Shown here one piece after another: positions 24,471 to 33,667 of a DNA stretch of 64,000 bases. Below the pieces are notes generated by a model. The model saw only the letters and a program-made list of their open reading frames with translations, did no database searches and was not told the origin of the DNA. Origin of the DNA: Erwinia phyllosphaerae (GTDB lineage: Bacteria; Pseudomonadota; Gammaproteobacteria; Enterobacterales; Enterobacteriaceae); assembly GCF_019132875.1 (NCBI RefSeq), contig NZ_JAHSPF010000005.1, forward strand, positions 124,001 to 188,000, given 5' to 3'. Position 1 is the stretch's first letter, and each line of letters begins with the position of its first letter. The position numbers and the translations under genes are program-made.

Positions 24471-25643
24471 CTATTCGCTTTCCATAATTGAAGCGGCCAG
24501 CTGTGCGCTGTCCGGCGTATTGCCAATCAGCTCGGTCAGGAGATTATTTACGCCGTCGCTCATGGCGGTAAAATGCGTTTCCGGCGAGCGCGTGACCACG
24601 ATAAACACGCCGACGCTGTAGCGCGGCACCATCGCTATATAGGTAATAAAGCCGCCGCCGCCGCCGGTTTTCTGAATAATCCCCGGACGCCCGCCCTGCG
24701 GTGCCATATAAACCCAGCCCATACCCAGCGCCGAGGCTTTCCCCGGCACGTCCATGCCATCCACTTTCGTTAGCTGGCTACGCTGATAAATCATGGTCTG
24801 GATGCGATCGGCCTGCGCGGAACGTGCATGCATATCGGAAGAAAGGAACTGCTGCATCCAGCGTCCCATATCGTCCGGCGTGGAATAGATGCCGCCGCTG
24901 CCGATAGCCGCCAGCGTATTGGTGCAGGGACTGGCACCTTTTTCGGCCACCATCAGGCGCGAACACTGATCGGGAGAAGGGGTGAAGGTCGTATCCTTCA
25001 TGCCCAAAGGCCGGGTGATTTCACGCTGTAGCAGCGTTGGATAAGGAGTGCGCGCCGCACGGGACAGCGCATCACCAAGCAGATCGAACGCCAGATTAGA
25101 GTAGGCGGCCTGGGTGCCGGGCGCGGCCTTCAGGTGCGCGGTTCTCAGCCAGCTCCAGCGCTGGCTGTTGGTTGGCCAGACGAACACCGGACGATGCGGT
25201 TTGCCGCCGGGCTGCTCGCGCGGCAGGCCGCTGGTGTGCGTCGCCAGGTTGATAAGCCGGATAGTCTGCCCGGCGTAGGCGGGAACATAGCCGCCGGGCG
25301 GCGCATATTTGCTGAGCGGATCGTCAAGCCGCACCACGCCTTTTTCTGCCAGCTTAACCAGCAGTTCGCTGGTCAGCAGCTTGGTCAGCGAGGCGATGCG
25401 AATAATAGAATCTTTCTGTGGCCGGACGCTGCTGCCCGGACGCACCGATCCCAGGCTGGCAAAGACGCGCTGGTTGGCGTCAATCGCCACCATCGCCAGT
25501 CCGGTCGCCTTGGTGTTGTAGTAAATATTTTGCGCGTAGCGGTCGACAATCTGCGAAGCCAGTAGCGGATCGGGAACGGTCTGCGCCATTGCGCCAAACG
25601 GAAGGAGAACACAAAGTGCCAGCAAGCGGTGAACGTATTTCAA
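24471..25643 (-). CDS. ampH: AmpH-like penicillin-binding protein (DD-carboxypeptidase/endopeptidase)
   Basis: 390 residues with a signal peptide (cleavage after AMA-Q). The class C beta-lactamase fold has catalytic S85-x-x-K88 (SLTK) and Y181-S-N183, and the C-terminal KTGGGGGF box. Long stretches match E. coli AmpH, for example LATHTSGLPREQPGG and VAEKGASPCTNTLAAIGSGG. AmpH is a periplasmic low-molecular-weight PBP that trims peptidoglycan cross-links and helps recycling; it hydrolyses beta-lactams weakly. Confidence 0.93.
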   Translation of the reverse strand: MKYVHRLLALCVLLPFGAMAQTVPDPLLASQIVDRYAQNIYYNTKATGLAMVAIDANQRVFASLGSVRPGSSVRPQKDSIIRIASLTKLLTSELLVKLAEKGVVRLDDPLSKYAPPGGYVPAYAGQTIRLINLATHTSGLPREQPGGKPHRPVFVWPTNSQRWSWLRTAHLKAAPGTQAAYSNLAFDLLGDALSRAARTPYPTLLQREITRPLGMKDTTFTPSPDQCSRLMVAEKGASPCTNTLAAIGSGGIYSTPDDMGRWMQQFLSSDMHARSAQADRIQTMIYQRSQLTKVDGMDVPGKASALGMGWVYMAPQGGRPGIIQKTGGGGGFITYIAMVPRYSVGVFIVVTRSPETHFTAMSDGVNNLLTELIGNTPDSAQLAASIMESE

Positions 25644-25712
25644 CGTGCGATATCCATCGGGAGCGAGAAAGGGACCTTATACTAATCTTTTTCCTAATGA
25701 TGAAAAAAGAGC

Positions 25713-25737
25713 GGCGGCCTCTTTTTTACAGGCCGCC
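25713..25737 (-). terminator. Terminator of the chemoreceptor gene
   Basis: GGCGGCCT/AGGCCGCC stem followed on the minus strand by GCTCTTTTTTC, 8 bp after the chemoreceptor stop. Confidence 0.8.
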
Positions 25738-25744
25738 TTACTCA

Positions 25745-27307
25745 TCAGCCGGCCGCGTGGCTGACTTTAAAAATGCTGATAGCCTGCGAGAGCTGTTCAG
25801 CCTGTTCCTGCAACGATTGAGCTGCCGCCGCCGACTGGTTAACCAGCGCCGCATTTTGCTGCGTTACCTGGTCCATCTGCGTAATCGCCATGTTGATTTC
25901 ACCGATGCCGCTGCTCTGTTCATGGCTGGCAATAGAGATCTCACCCATGATTTCCGTCACGCTTTTCACGCTCGCCAACACTTCTTCCATCGTGCTGCCG
26001 GCTCTGGCGACCTGCTTGCCGCCTTCGTCCACTTTGTTAACGGAATCCTGAATCAGCTGGGCAATCTCTTTGGCAGCCGAAGCGGAACGTTGCGCCAGGT
26101 TACGTACTTCTGAAGCGACCACGGCAAAGCCCCGGCCCTGTTCGCCAGCGCGAGCGGCTTCCACGGCGGCATTCAGCGCCAGAATGTTAGTCTGGAAGGC
26201 GATGCTGTCGATAACGCTGATAATATCTACGATTTTTTTCGACGAGGCGTTGATGGTTTCCATCGTATTCACCACCTGATTGACTGCCGTACCGCTCTGA
26301 ACCGCTACTTTGGATGCCAGCGCGGCCAGCTCGTTGGCCTGACGCGCGTTATCGGCGTTTTGTTTCACGGTTGAGGTCATTTGCTCCATTGCGGAGGCGG
26401 TCTCCTCCAGCGAGCTGGCCTGCTGCTCGGTGCGGGATGAGAGATCCATATTACCCAGCGAAATTTCGCCTGAAGCGGTGGTGATCAGCTCCGTACCGGA
26501 ACGGACTTCCGTCACGATGCGCAGCAGGTTTTCGTTCATTTTTTTCAGCGCCTGCATCAGCTGGCCCGTTTCGTCGGCTGAATCAACGCGGATAACCGTA
26601 CGCAGGTCGCCTGCCGCCACGTTTTCGGCAATCTGCACCGCTTCACGCAGCGGCGTAACGATGGAACGCGTCAGGAAATAGCCCAGGATGATAGCGGCCA
26701 GCGTGGCCAGCGCGGAGAAGATTAGCGTAATGCGGATAGCGGTCGAACCGTCGGCAACGGCATTAGCGCCTTCTGCCTGAAGCTGCTTAGACTGCGAATC
26801 GGCAAAGCTTTTAACAATATTGAGATAGGCCGACTGGACCGGCGTCATCTTCATCAATGCATAATCGGCGGCGGCGTCAACGTTGCCCGCTCGCACCAGA
26901 TCTAACAGCGCGTTTTTAGCGACCTCAAACTGCCGGGCCGCCTCTTTGACCGCCTGAATCTTTTTAATACCCACTTCCGTGGTTTGCAGTTTAGCAATCT
27001 GCTCGATAGTCCGGTTAGTTTGTTGCGTTACGTCATCCAGCTGCCCGTAACGTTTCAGATTTTTTTCCGGATGCGCGGTTTCAATCACCATGCCGCGCAA
27101 AAACTTAATCTGATCGTTAACGCCGTCACGCACGTCAAAGGCCAGCCTTACTTTGATATAACGATCGTTAATAATTCTGTCGACCGCGCCGTTGATACTG
27201 CCGGTTTTAACAATGGCCGTCACGCTGACCACAATAAACAACAGTATGACCAGGCCAAGCGCTGCGCCCAGGCGTACGCCAACCTTCAGGTTTTTTACAG
27301 ATGTCAT
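25745..27307 (-). CDS. Methyl-accepting chemotaxis protein
   Basis: 520 residues. TM1 is near 13-33, followed by a periplasmic four-helix-bundle (4HB_MCP) domain, TM2 near 188-210 and a HAMP domain (RSIVTPLREAVQIAENVAAG). The cytoplasmic methylation and signalling domain has the hairpin tip IVDIISVIDSIAFQTNILAL then NAAVEAARAGEQGRGFAVVA. It ends KVSHAAG and lacks the NWETF-type CheR/CheB tether of E. coli Tar/Tsr, so it is probably a low-abundance receptor type that relies on others for adaptation. The ligand cannot be told. Confidence 0.93.
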   Translation of the reverse strand: MTSVKNLKVGVRLGAALGLVILLFIVVSVTAIVKTGSINGAVDRIINDRYIKVRLAFDVRDGVNDQIKFLRGMVIETAHPEKNLKRYGQLDDVTQQTNRTIEQIAKLQTTEVGIKKIQAVKEAARQFEVAKNALLDLVRAGNVDAAADYALMKMTPVQSAYLNIVKSFADSQSKQLQAEGANAVADGSTAIRITLIFSALATLAAIILGYFLTRSIVTPLREAVQIAENVAAGDLRTVIRVDSADETGQLMQALKKMNENLLRIVTEVRSGTELITTASGEISLGNMDLSSRTEQQASSLEETASAMEQMTSTVKQNADNARQANELAALASKVAVQSGTAVNQVVNTMETINASSKKIVDIISVIDSIAFQTNILALNAAVEAARAGEQGRGFAVVASEVRNLAQRSASAAKEIAQLIQDSVNKVDEGGKQVARAGSTMEEVLASVKSVTEIMGEISIASHEQSSGIGEINMAITQMDQVTQQNAALVNQSAAAAQSLQEQAEQLSQAISIFKVSHAAG

Positions 27308-27459
27308 CCGGATGATTCCTTGCTGTTTGATAGCGACTGAAGAAATTTTTAATGCCGTTGAGGCTTTTTAAATCGGCAGTGACGATCAAAACTTGAGCGT
27401 AATCGCGCATTTTCCTGACGGGCAAAACAGCAGGGAGAGAGAATAAAATAACGGAGATT

Positions 27460-27482
27460 CCCCCGGCCAGGCTGGCCGGGGG
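27460..27482 (-). terminator. Hairpin after opgB
   Basis: A CCCCCGGCCAG/CTGGCCGGGGG stem lies about 12 bp beyond the opgB stop on the minus strand, followed there by GAATCTCCG without a T run. It may end both this transcript and act as a general stop. Confidence 0.6.
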
Positions 27483-27493
27483 GGCAAGGTAAC

Positions 27494-29791
27494 TTATTGC
27501 ACGCCTTCAATTTTCAAACTGATAAGACCAATACCGAGTTTGCGTTCGGCATAACCGGCTACGTTGTCTTCCGCCGTTTCTTCCGGCACGGGCGGCGTAA
27601 TTCTGAGCATTTTCGCTCGCGTTGGGTTGTTCAGATGCAGCCGAATGGTGCTGTCGCCGTTGGTCAGCCTGAACTGTTGGCTGACGTCGCCAATCTGCAC
27701 GGTAAAAGGATGCTGGCTGTTGGCGCCAAAAGCGCGCGCCGTCAGCTCCATGTCAAAAGCGGCGGGCAGCGGATCGCGATATTCTATGCTGACCTCCGGC
27801 TGTAGCTTCGCGTTTGACCAGCGGCCACCCCAGGGCTCGATGCGGGAAAGCCCCGCTATTTTCTGTACCCGGGCGGGCAGGCCAGGCAGGGTGAACAGGA
27901 TAGTGTCAGAGCTGTAGGTCATATCCGTGTCGGCAAGGCGTAACCTGGTGAGAGCGTGCTGGTAGCGCTCATCGCTGCGCTGGGCAACCCCCTGAAAATT
28001 AATGCGGCTTTGCGTCACGCCAGCTTTCATTACCTGAATGGATGGGAGAGAGTCGAGCGTGCCGTCCGCCACGCAGAACTGCGTGCTTAACGCCAGTTTT
28101 TCATCCCAGACGTTGCCCATCTTAAAGCAGCGGTCGATCCAGACAAATTTCTCGTCCGGCGCGAAGTCGGCAAGCTGCTGCTTTAACGGCGGAGCCAGAT
28201 AAACATCAAACTTTGGTTCAATTTTGCCTGGCTTAACCGCAAGCAGCAGCGGCAGTTTAAAATGCACGCCGGAGAAGCTGAAGGTGTTGTTAACGGTATC
28301 GATTTTATAGTCGGCGATGGTTTTCGGGAAATTCCACAGCTTAATAATGTCTGGCTTCCACTCGTTGATCTTCTCTTTAATGTTCAGATAAGTAGCGGTC
28401 AGCGACGGGGAAGAAAGGCTGCTGCGGCCAAGACCGATAAAGTTATCGCCGCCCAGCGCGTCCAGTACCGTGGCACCGTTATCCAGCGTGCTGCGTTTAA
28501 CCGCTATCACCTTACTGGTGCTGTTATCGCCGCGCAGCATAAAGAAGAGATCGCTGCGATCCTGCTGATTCAGGTATTTCCAGGCGCTGTTGTTCATCGC
28601 CAGGTGATCGGAGCTGACCACGATAATGGTGTTCTTAAACCACGGCGTAGCGCGAATCCGCTCGATCAGGCGCGCAATATGTTCCTGGCTACAGGCAACG
28701 GCGGCAAAAGATTTATTCTCTTTTCCCTGCCACAGGTAAGATTTTCGCTGGCAGCTACGGGATATAAAGCCGTCGGGATGGTGCGTATCCACCGTCAGGG
28801 CGAAAAGCGAGAAAGGGCGGTTTTGCTGTGCCAGCTCAACGTATTTATCAAAAACGATATCCAGCAGCGTATCGTCATACCAGCCCCAGTCGTTGCGGTA
28901 TTTGGGGTCTTTCACCCGATCTTTGAGTTCTTTAAAACCGTAAGCGTGATCGAAGCCGTGTGAGGAAAGAAACAGGTCTTTACCGGCAAAGCTCAGGCTG
29001 GCCCCCTGATAAAAATAGTTTTGATAGCCTGCGGCCTTTAACACGTCGCCAAGACAGACGTTTTGCGGATAAAAAGAGGAAAGCGAGCTGGACGAGTTGC
29101 CATCGAACGGGGCGAACAGCGGAATGCCGCACTGGGAGGCAACCATACCGGCAATCGTGTACTCGGTGCCGGGAAGCTGCTGCGTATTGCTGAAGTCCAG
29201 CGATTCATTTTTAATGCTGCCCAGTTCCGGCGCAAGGTCAGGAAAGGCCGCGTCGTTAAAATAGGTACGCTCCAGGCTTTCGGCATAGATATAAACCAGG
29301 TTAGGTTTACTGCCGCGCAGCTGCGTCCCTGGTACTTTGTAGTGCGTGTAAAAGTCGGAGTCGCCCTTACCTAATTGTGATTTGACCAGGCTCGCAACCT
29401 GTTGATAAGCAGGCGTAGTTTTTATTGAGGCGAGCGCCAGCACGATAGCCAGCAGGGCCCAGAGTTTACCGCCGCTGTGCTTGTTACCCCGCCGTAAAAT
29501 CCAGGTCAGAAAGATCAGCAGCAGCACCAGTCCGGCCGCCATTCCGGCGGCCGGAAGCAGGTATTTCCCTACGCCCGCACCGCTCAGGTTGCTGGTAATC
29601 GTATAAATAACCGCGTCGTTAATCCCTTCGCCGGTAAAGTAATTGCTCGCCAATAGCGAAGCATTCAGCACGATATAAATGGCGGAAAGCAAAGTAATAG
29701 CAATAAATGCTGATTTATTTCGTCCGGCCTTCAGGCGGTAAAGTATGGCCGACGCAATAAAGAGCAGTAATGAAAGCGATGCAGATCCCAA
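27494..29791 (-). CDS. opgB: Phosphoglycerol transferase I (OpgB/MdoB)
   Basis: 765 residues (E. coli OpgB 763). Four N-terminal hydrophobic helices (1-140) are followed by an alkaline-phosphatase/sulfatase fold with YAESLERTYF, the nucleophile region LPGTEYTIAGMVASQCGIPL and VSSDHLAM. OpgB moves phosphoglycerol from phosphatidylglycerol to osmoregulated periplasmic glucans at the outer face of the inner membrane. In E. coli opgB is next to yjjA; here the two are separated by accessory DNA. Confidence 0.93.
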   Translation of the reverse strand: MGSASLSLLLFIASAILYRLKAGRNKSAFIAITLLSAIYIVLNASLLASNYFTGEGINDAVIYTITSNLSGAGVGKYLLPAAGMAAGLVLLLIFLTWILRRGNKHSGGKLWALLAIVLALASIKTTPAYQQVASLVKSQLGKGDSDFYTHYKVPGTQLRGSKPNLVYIYAESLERTYFNDAAFPDLAPELGSIKNESLDFSNTQQLPGTEYTIAGMVASQCGIPLFAPFDGNSSSSLSSFYPQNVCLGDVLKAAGYQNYFYQGASLSFAGKDLFLSSHGFDHAYGFKELKDRVKDPKYRNDWGWYDDTLLDIVFDKYVELAQQNRPFSLFALTVDTHHPDGFISRSCQRKSYLWQGKENKSFAAVACSQEHIARLIERIRATPWFKNTIIVVSSDHLAMNNSAWKYLNQQDRSDLFFMLRGDNSTSKVIAVKRSTLDNGATVLDALGGDNFIGLGRSSLSSPSLTATYLNIKEKINEWKPDIIKLWNFPKTIADYKIDTVNNTFSFSGVHFKLPLLLAVKPGKIEPKFDVYLAPPLKQQLADFAPDEKFVWIDRCFKMGNVWDEKLALSTQFCVADGTLDSLPSIQVMKAGVTQSRINFQGVAQRSDERYQHALTRLRLADTDMTYSSDTILFTLPGLPARVQKIAGLSRIEPWGGRWSNAKLQPEVSIEYRDPLPAAFDMELTARAFGANSQHPFTVQIGDVSQQFRLTNGDSTIRLHLNNPTRAKMLRITPPVPEETAEDNVAGYAERKLGIGLISLKIEGVQ

Positions 29792-30253
29792 ATTTTATTT
29801 TCTCCGAAAACAGCGCCCTGGCAGGCATTAAGCGCCAGTCCCTGGCGAATTGAGCAATCTAACGTGATGAGCCAGCGCTGGCAACTGGGCCTGCGCAAAT
29901 AAAAAAAGCAGCGATCGTGCATTTATTACGGTTGGTTAAGGTTCTGTTTAAGTTATGCAGCAGTCATCGCATTGAACCTGGACGTTTTATGCGACGGTGC
30001 ACGAATTCCTTATCTGAAAAAGTAACCCGAAGGTTAAATTAATTAAGGTTATGGTCGACGCTGCCGAAAACATATTTGTGTAATAAGTCAGAGCACGTTC
30101 ACATTTTTGCACGCGTCAGCGTGCGGGCCGCGGTCTGACCTTTCGGTTGAATAAAGCGAGCGCCGGTAAGAGAAGAATTGTGTTACTTTCATCCTTCTTT
30201 ACCTAAATAAAACAAAAGGATATAAGAAAATTTACAAAAGCCCATTTTGCATA
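29792..30253. other. Long intergenic region upstream of the porin
   Basis: About 460 bp with no gene. It carries the opgB promoter region on the minus strand and AT-rich DNA leading into the porin promoter. Such long leaders are common for regulated porin genes; I did not identify specific operators. Confidence 0.5.
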
Positions 30254-30281
30254 TTGCGTTTTAAGCTTTCATGCCTATAAT
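30254..30281 (+). promoter_or_regulatory. Probable sigma-70 promoter of the porin gene
   Basis: TTGCGT and a perfect TATAAT are separated by 16 bp, 82 bp before the start codon, giving a leader of about 75 nt. Long AT-rich tracts lie directly upstream. Confidence 0.6.
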
Positions 30282-30363
30282 CGCGCAAAAAATCGGCTTT
30301 ATGTGATCTTTTCTTTCAATATCCCGTTCTCTTTTCTATGGCAAAGTTTTACAGGGCAACATA

Positions 30364-31515
30364 ATGTTAACAAAAATGCGCGTGTTAAGTCAGGCTATTG
30401 GCCTGGCGCTGGTGGTCGGCAGTGCCTCTTTTGCAGCTCATGCTGAAGTAACATTGATTAAACAAAACCCGCAGGCGGGCGATCCGCTAAGCCGTCTCAA
30501 CTTTACCGTTGGCGGCAGTATTCGTCCGCAATTTAATAACCTGACCGGCAGCGACGGTAAAAACGCCTATAAACGTAACGGCTTTGACGGCGGTACGCGT
30601 TTCCGTTTCCTGGCGGATTATTATCTGTTTGATGACGTGAGCTGGGTTGGTTATTACGAGGTAGGCGTGAATGCCCCTGCCATTTTTAACTGGGATAATC
30701 ATTACGCCGCGAAGGCTCATGATACGACCCGCCGTATGCTTTATACCGGTTTCCAGAGCAAAACCTGGGGTAAATTAACCTTCGGTCAGCAAAACAGCGT
30801 TTATTATGATGTGGTTGGCGCAAAAACCGATATCTGGGATTATGACATGCTGGCCCAGGCACCTGGCAACGGCATCAACGGCGACTACGATGGATCTTAC
30901 CGTTCCCGTAAAATGCTGAAGTATAAAAATACCTTTGGCGATGCGGACGTGCTGGCTTCTTACCTGTTTGCTGATAATGAATATTTGCCGGGCGATGGTC
31001 TGCGCTATAAGCGTCAGGGCGGCGGCTCGCTGGGCGTGGATTATCACCTGAGCAAAGAGCTGACCTGGGGCGCGGCCTGGAACTATACCCGTGCCGAAAT
31101 GCGCAATCCGGGTACCGATCAGGGGAAAACCTGGGACCAGAATATTTACGGCACCTCTCTTAGCTGGAAGCCGGATAGCTGGACCTTCTCTTTCGGCGGC
31201 GGCTATTACCAGAACTTCCTGCTGAGCAAGAAAAAGAGCGTGGATAACTACTTTGCGGGAGATGCCTGGGGTATCGAATACATGGCGGGCTATACCATTC
31301 CGGTTGGCAATTACGGCCTGAAAACCTTTATGCCTTACGTGATGGGCGACCGCCTGGAATATATCAACGACCGCAATTACCAGCGTATTGATAACGGCGT
31401 CGGGATTACCTTCCAGCTCGACTACGGTTTCCGCGTCGACTATGAGCATGTCTTTACGTCAAGCAGCGATAACCTGGGCGATCTGAACCTGGTTCGTCTG
31501 CGTTACGACTTCTGA
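30364..31515 (+). CDS. Outer-membrane porin
   Basis: 383 residues with a signal peptide ending ASFAAHA-E. The mature part is a chain of amphipathic beta strands with aromatic girdles (SWVGYYEVGVN, KTWGKLTFGQQNS, SWKPDSWTFSFGGGYYQNF) and the obligatory C-terminal Phe (LNLVRLRYDF). The LTFGQQNS turn resembles general trimeric porins of the OmpC/OmpF superfamily, but the sequence is divergent and the solute is unknown. A GC hairpin follows. Confidence 0.85.
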   Translation: MLTKMRVLSQAIGLALVVGSASFAAHAEVTLIKQNPQAGDPLSRLNFTVGGSIRPQFNNLTGSDGKNAYKRNGFDGGTRFRFLADYYLFDDVSWVGYYEVGVNAPAIFNWDNHYAAKAHDTTRRMLYTGFQSKTWGKLTFGQQNSVYYDVVGAKTDIWDYDMLAQAPGNGINGDYDGSYRSRKMLKYKNTFGDADVLASYLFADNEYLPGDGLRYKRQGGGSLGVDYHLSKELTWGAAWNYTRAEMRNPGTDQGKTWDQNIYGTSLSWKPDSWTFSFGGGYYQNFLLSKKKSVDNYFAGDAWGIEYMAGYTIPVGNYGLKTFMPYVMGDRLEYINDRNYQRIDNGVGITFQLDYGFRVDYEHVFTSSSDNLGDLNLVRLRYDF

Positions 31516-31522
31516 TTGTGCT

Positions 31523-31546
31523 GCTCCCCGGCTCTGGCCGGGGAGC
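31523..31546 (+). terminator. Hairpin after the porin gene
   Basis: GCTCCCCGGC and GCCGGGGAGC pair perfectly around TCTG, 8 bp after the stop. No T run follows. Confidence 0.65.
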
Positions 31547-31584
31547 TACTGCCATCAGCTAAACAACCTGCGCTTCTCTCAGCC

Positions 31585-31974
31585 TTAAAGCTCGCCGGTC
31601 ACATACTGCGCGACGCCGTTGCCAAAGCTCCAGTCGCCTTTGTCGTTGGTGATAAAACTTATCATCACGTCGCTGCCCAAAATGCCACAGCTCTCTTTCA
31701 GTTCGCGGCACAGTTCCGCCATAAAAAACTGTTTTTGCTCGTCGCTGCGCGGGCTGGTAAATACCCGCACCATCACCAGATTGTCGGTGCGCTTTAGCCC
31801 CAGGCCGGTGTCTTCGAAGACCATTTGATAAGGTTTGTTTTCGTGAACAATCTGGTAGCGATCGCGTTCCGGCACCTTAAAAGCGCTAAGCACGGCACGG
31901 TGGGCGGCATCCAGCATAGTTTTAAGTTCTGATTCGGAACGACCCTGAATAACGTCGAATTGCAGTAGCGGCAT
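31585..31974 (-). CDS. Tautomerase family protein
   Basis: 129 residues from the ATG at 31974 with AAGGGG upstream; the product begins MPLLQFDVIQG, leaving Pro-1 after Met removal, the catalytic base of the 4-oxalocrotonate tautomerase superfamily. The length fits the longer two-motif members (malonate-semialdehyde decarboxylase or cis-CaaD-like). Substrate unknown. It is divergent from the LysR gene, which is likely its regulator. Confidence 0.85.
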   Translation of the reverse strand: MPLLQFDVIQGRSESELKTMLDAAHRAVLSAFKVPERDRYQIVHENKPYQMVFEDTGLGLKRTDNLVMVRVFTSPRSDEQKQFFMAELCRELKESCGILGSDVMISFITNDKGDWSFGNGVAQYVTGEL

Positions 31975-32104
31975 ATCAATTCCCCTTAACGTGCTAGTGA
32001 AGCCCAAAAATGTTCGCGCTAATCTGGCGACTACTTTACGGCGCGCGGCGGCGAAGAAAAACCGCTATAGTTGAAATGATTATTTACTATAGTGAACAAT
32101 AGCG
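31975..32104. promoter_or_regulatory. Divergent control region, tautomerase / LysR regulator
   Basis: A 130-bp intergenic region between divergent starts. It contains the AT-rich near-palindrome TATAGTTGAAATGATTATTT + ACTATA at about 32067-32092, a plausible LysR-type binding site close to the regulator start. Confidence 0.5.
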
Positions 32105-33049
32105 ATGGACATTAAAACTGACGCACTATGGATCCATCTGCACTGGCTGACCGTTCTGGCAGAGCAGGGCAGTTTTACCCGCGCGGCTGAGCGGCTGGAG
32201 GTCAGCAAGGCCGCCATGAGCCAGAAAATTAAAGAGCTGGAGCAGCAGGCAGGCGTTCCGCTGGTTACCCGTACGACTCGCAGTCTGCGGCTGACCAGCG
32301 CGGGTGAAAAGCTGGTCGAAGAACTGCGCGCGCCTTTTGCGCAGATAGAACAGAGCTTTTTTAGCGTGCGCGACGCTTCCGGGCCGCTGCGGGGCTTAAT
32401 TCGCATCACCGCGCCGGTGGCGTTTGGCCGTCAGCAGCTGGTGCCGCATATCACGGCTTTCTTGCGCGAGCATCCACAGGTGCGCATTCAGCTTGAGGTT
32501 TCCGATCGGCTGGTTTCGCTGGCCAGCGAAGGATTTGACCTTGCCATTCGCCACAGCGATACGCTTCCTGAAACGCATGTTGCGCTACCGTTGTGCGCTA
32601 CTCGCGCGCTGGTAGTCGCTTCGCCTGCCTATCTGGCCAGATATGGCGAGCCGCAAACCCCGCAGGCGCTAAGCCAGCATCAGTGTCTTTACTACCCGCG
32701 AGGGACAGAAACGCCGCGCTGGACGTTTACCTCACGTACCGCAGCTGGCGAAAAGATGTCTGTGAACGTTAGCGGCCCTTTTGCTACCAATAACAGTGAA
32801 TCAATCAGGGATGCCGCGCTGGAAGGACTGGGCATCGCGCTGTTACCGGACTTTAGCGCACAAAGCGCGATCGACAGCGGCCAGCTGGTTGAGGTCTTGC
32901 CGCAATGGCAAACACTGGGCGCTTTTGCCGAAAACCTGTACGTGGTGCGTCCATGGGCCGCTCAGGTTCCACGTGCCGTCAGCAGCTTTACCCACTGGCT
33001 GCGCGAGGCTTTTAATCCTCAGAAGGAAAGCGATCTTCCTCACAAATAA
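32105..33049 (+). CDS. LysR-type transcriptional regulator
   Basis: 314 residues. The N-terminal winged HTH is GSFTRAAERLEVSKAAMSQK followed by IKELEQQ and RTTRSLRLTSAGE; the periplasmic-binding-like effector domain spans about 90-300 (LRGLIRITAPVAFGRQQLVP; GIALLPDF). It is of the common group that autorepresses and activates a divergent gene, here the tautomerase. Effector unknown. Confidence 0.9.
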   Translation: MDIKTDALWIHLHWLTVLAEQGSFTRAAERLEVSKAAMSQKIKELEQQAGVPLVTRTTRSLRLTSAGEKLVEELRAPFAQIEQSFFSVRDASGPLRGLIRITAPVAFGRQQLVPHITAFLREHPQVRIQLEVSDRLVSLASEGFDLAIRHSDTLPETHVALPLCATRALVVASPAYLARYGEPQTPQALSQHQCLYYPRGTETPRWTFTSRTAAGEKMSVNVSGPFATNNSESIRDAALEGLGIALLPDFSAQSAIDSGQLVEVLPQWQTLGAFAENLYVVRPWAAQVPRAVSSFTHWLREAFNPQKESDLPHK

Positions 33050-33135
33050 AATTTATATTCCATATTTATATTATGTGAAATATAAAAATCTATTAGGCTA
33101 ATGTCCATCTTATTGTTCTGTTAAAAGAGTGCATT

Positions 33136-33597
33136 ATGTCAACTATTCCCGATCTGGAAACTTTGCTGCAGCAGGAACAAAACGTTCGCCTGTCCCGGTT
33201 TAGCTTTGAAGATGCCTGGCGGGTAGGTGAGGCGATTCGTCAGCGTGGGGTACAGGAAAAAGCGCCGATAGCTATCGAGGTATATGGTTTTGGACAGGTT
33301 CTGTTCAGCTGCGCATTAGCGGGTTCCAGCGCCGAAAACCTGGAATGGATAGCGCGTAAACGCCACACCACGCTACGTAACGGTCACTCTTCTTTGTACA
33401 CGGGCGAGAAAAACCAGGCTGATGGCGTGCGGATGGAAAAAATGAATTTCATGGATCCCCAGCGCTATTCCGACCACGGCGGCAGCTTCCCGCTGCTGCT
33501 AAGCAGCGGAGGTATCATCGGTGCCGTCACCGTTAGCGGCTTGCCCTCCCATGAAGATCACGCGCTGGCAATGTGGGGCATTCAGCAAATTTTGTAA
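33136..33597 (+). CDS. UPF0303 / HbpS-like heme-degrading domain protein
   Basis: 153 residues, cytoplasmic, with conserved segments IAIEVYGFGQVLFSCALAGS, ARKRHTTLRNGHSS and a C-terminal GGIIGAVTVSGLPSHEDHAL. Such proteins share the HbpS/GlcG-like fold; some relatives bind or degrade heme, but a role is not proven for this group. The gene is followed 70 bp later by the beta-propeller gene on the same strand. Confidence 0.82.
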   Translation: MSTIPDLETLLQQEQNVRLSRFSFEDAWRVGEAIRQRGVQEKAPIAIEVYGFGQVLFSCALAGSSAENLEWIARKRHTTLRNGHSSLYTGEKNQADGVRMEKMNFMDPQRYSDHGGSFPLLLSSGGIIGAVTVSGLPSHEDHALAMWGIQQIL

Positions 33598-33667
33598 CCT
33601 TTCCTTCAGCAGCGTGGCAACGTCGTGGACTACCTTTAAGGTAACTACTTCATTAAAGGAGAGATTC

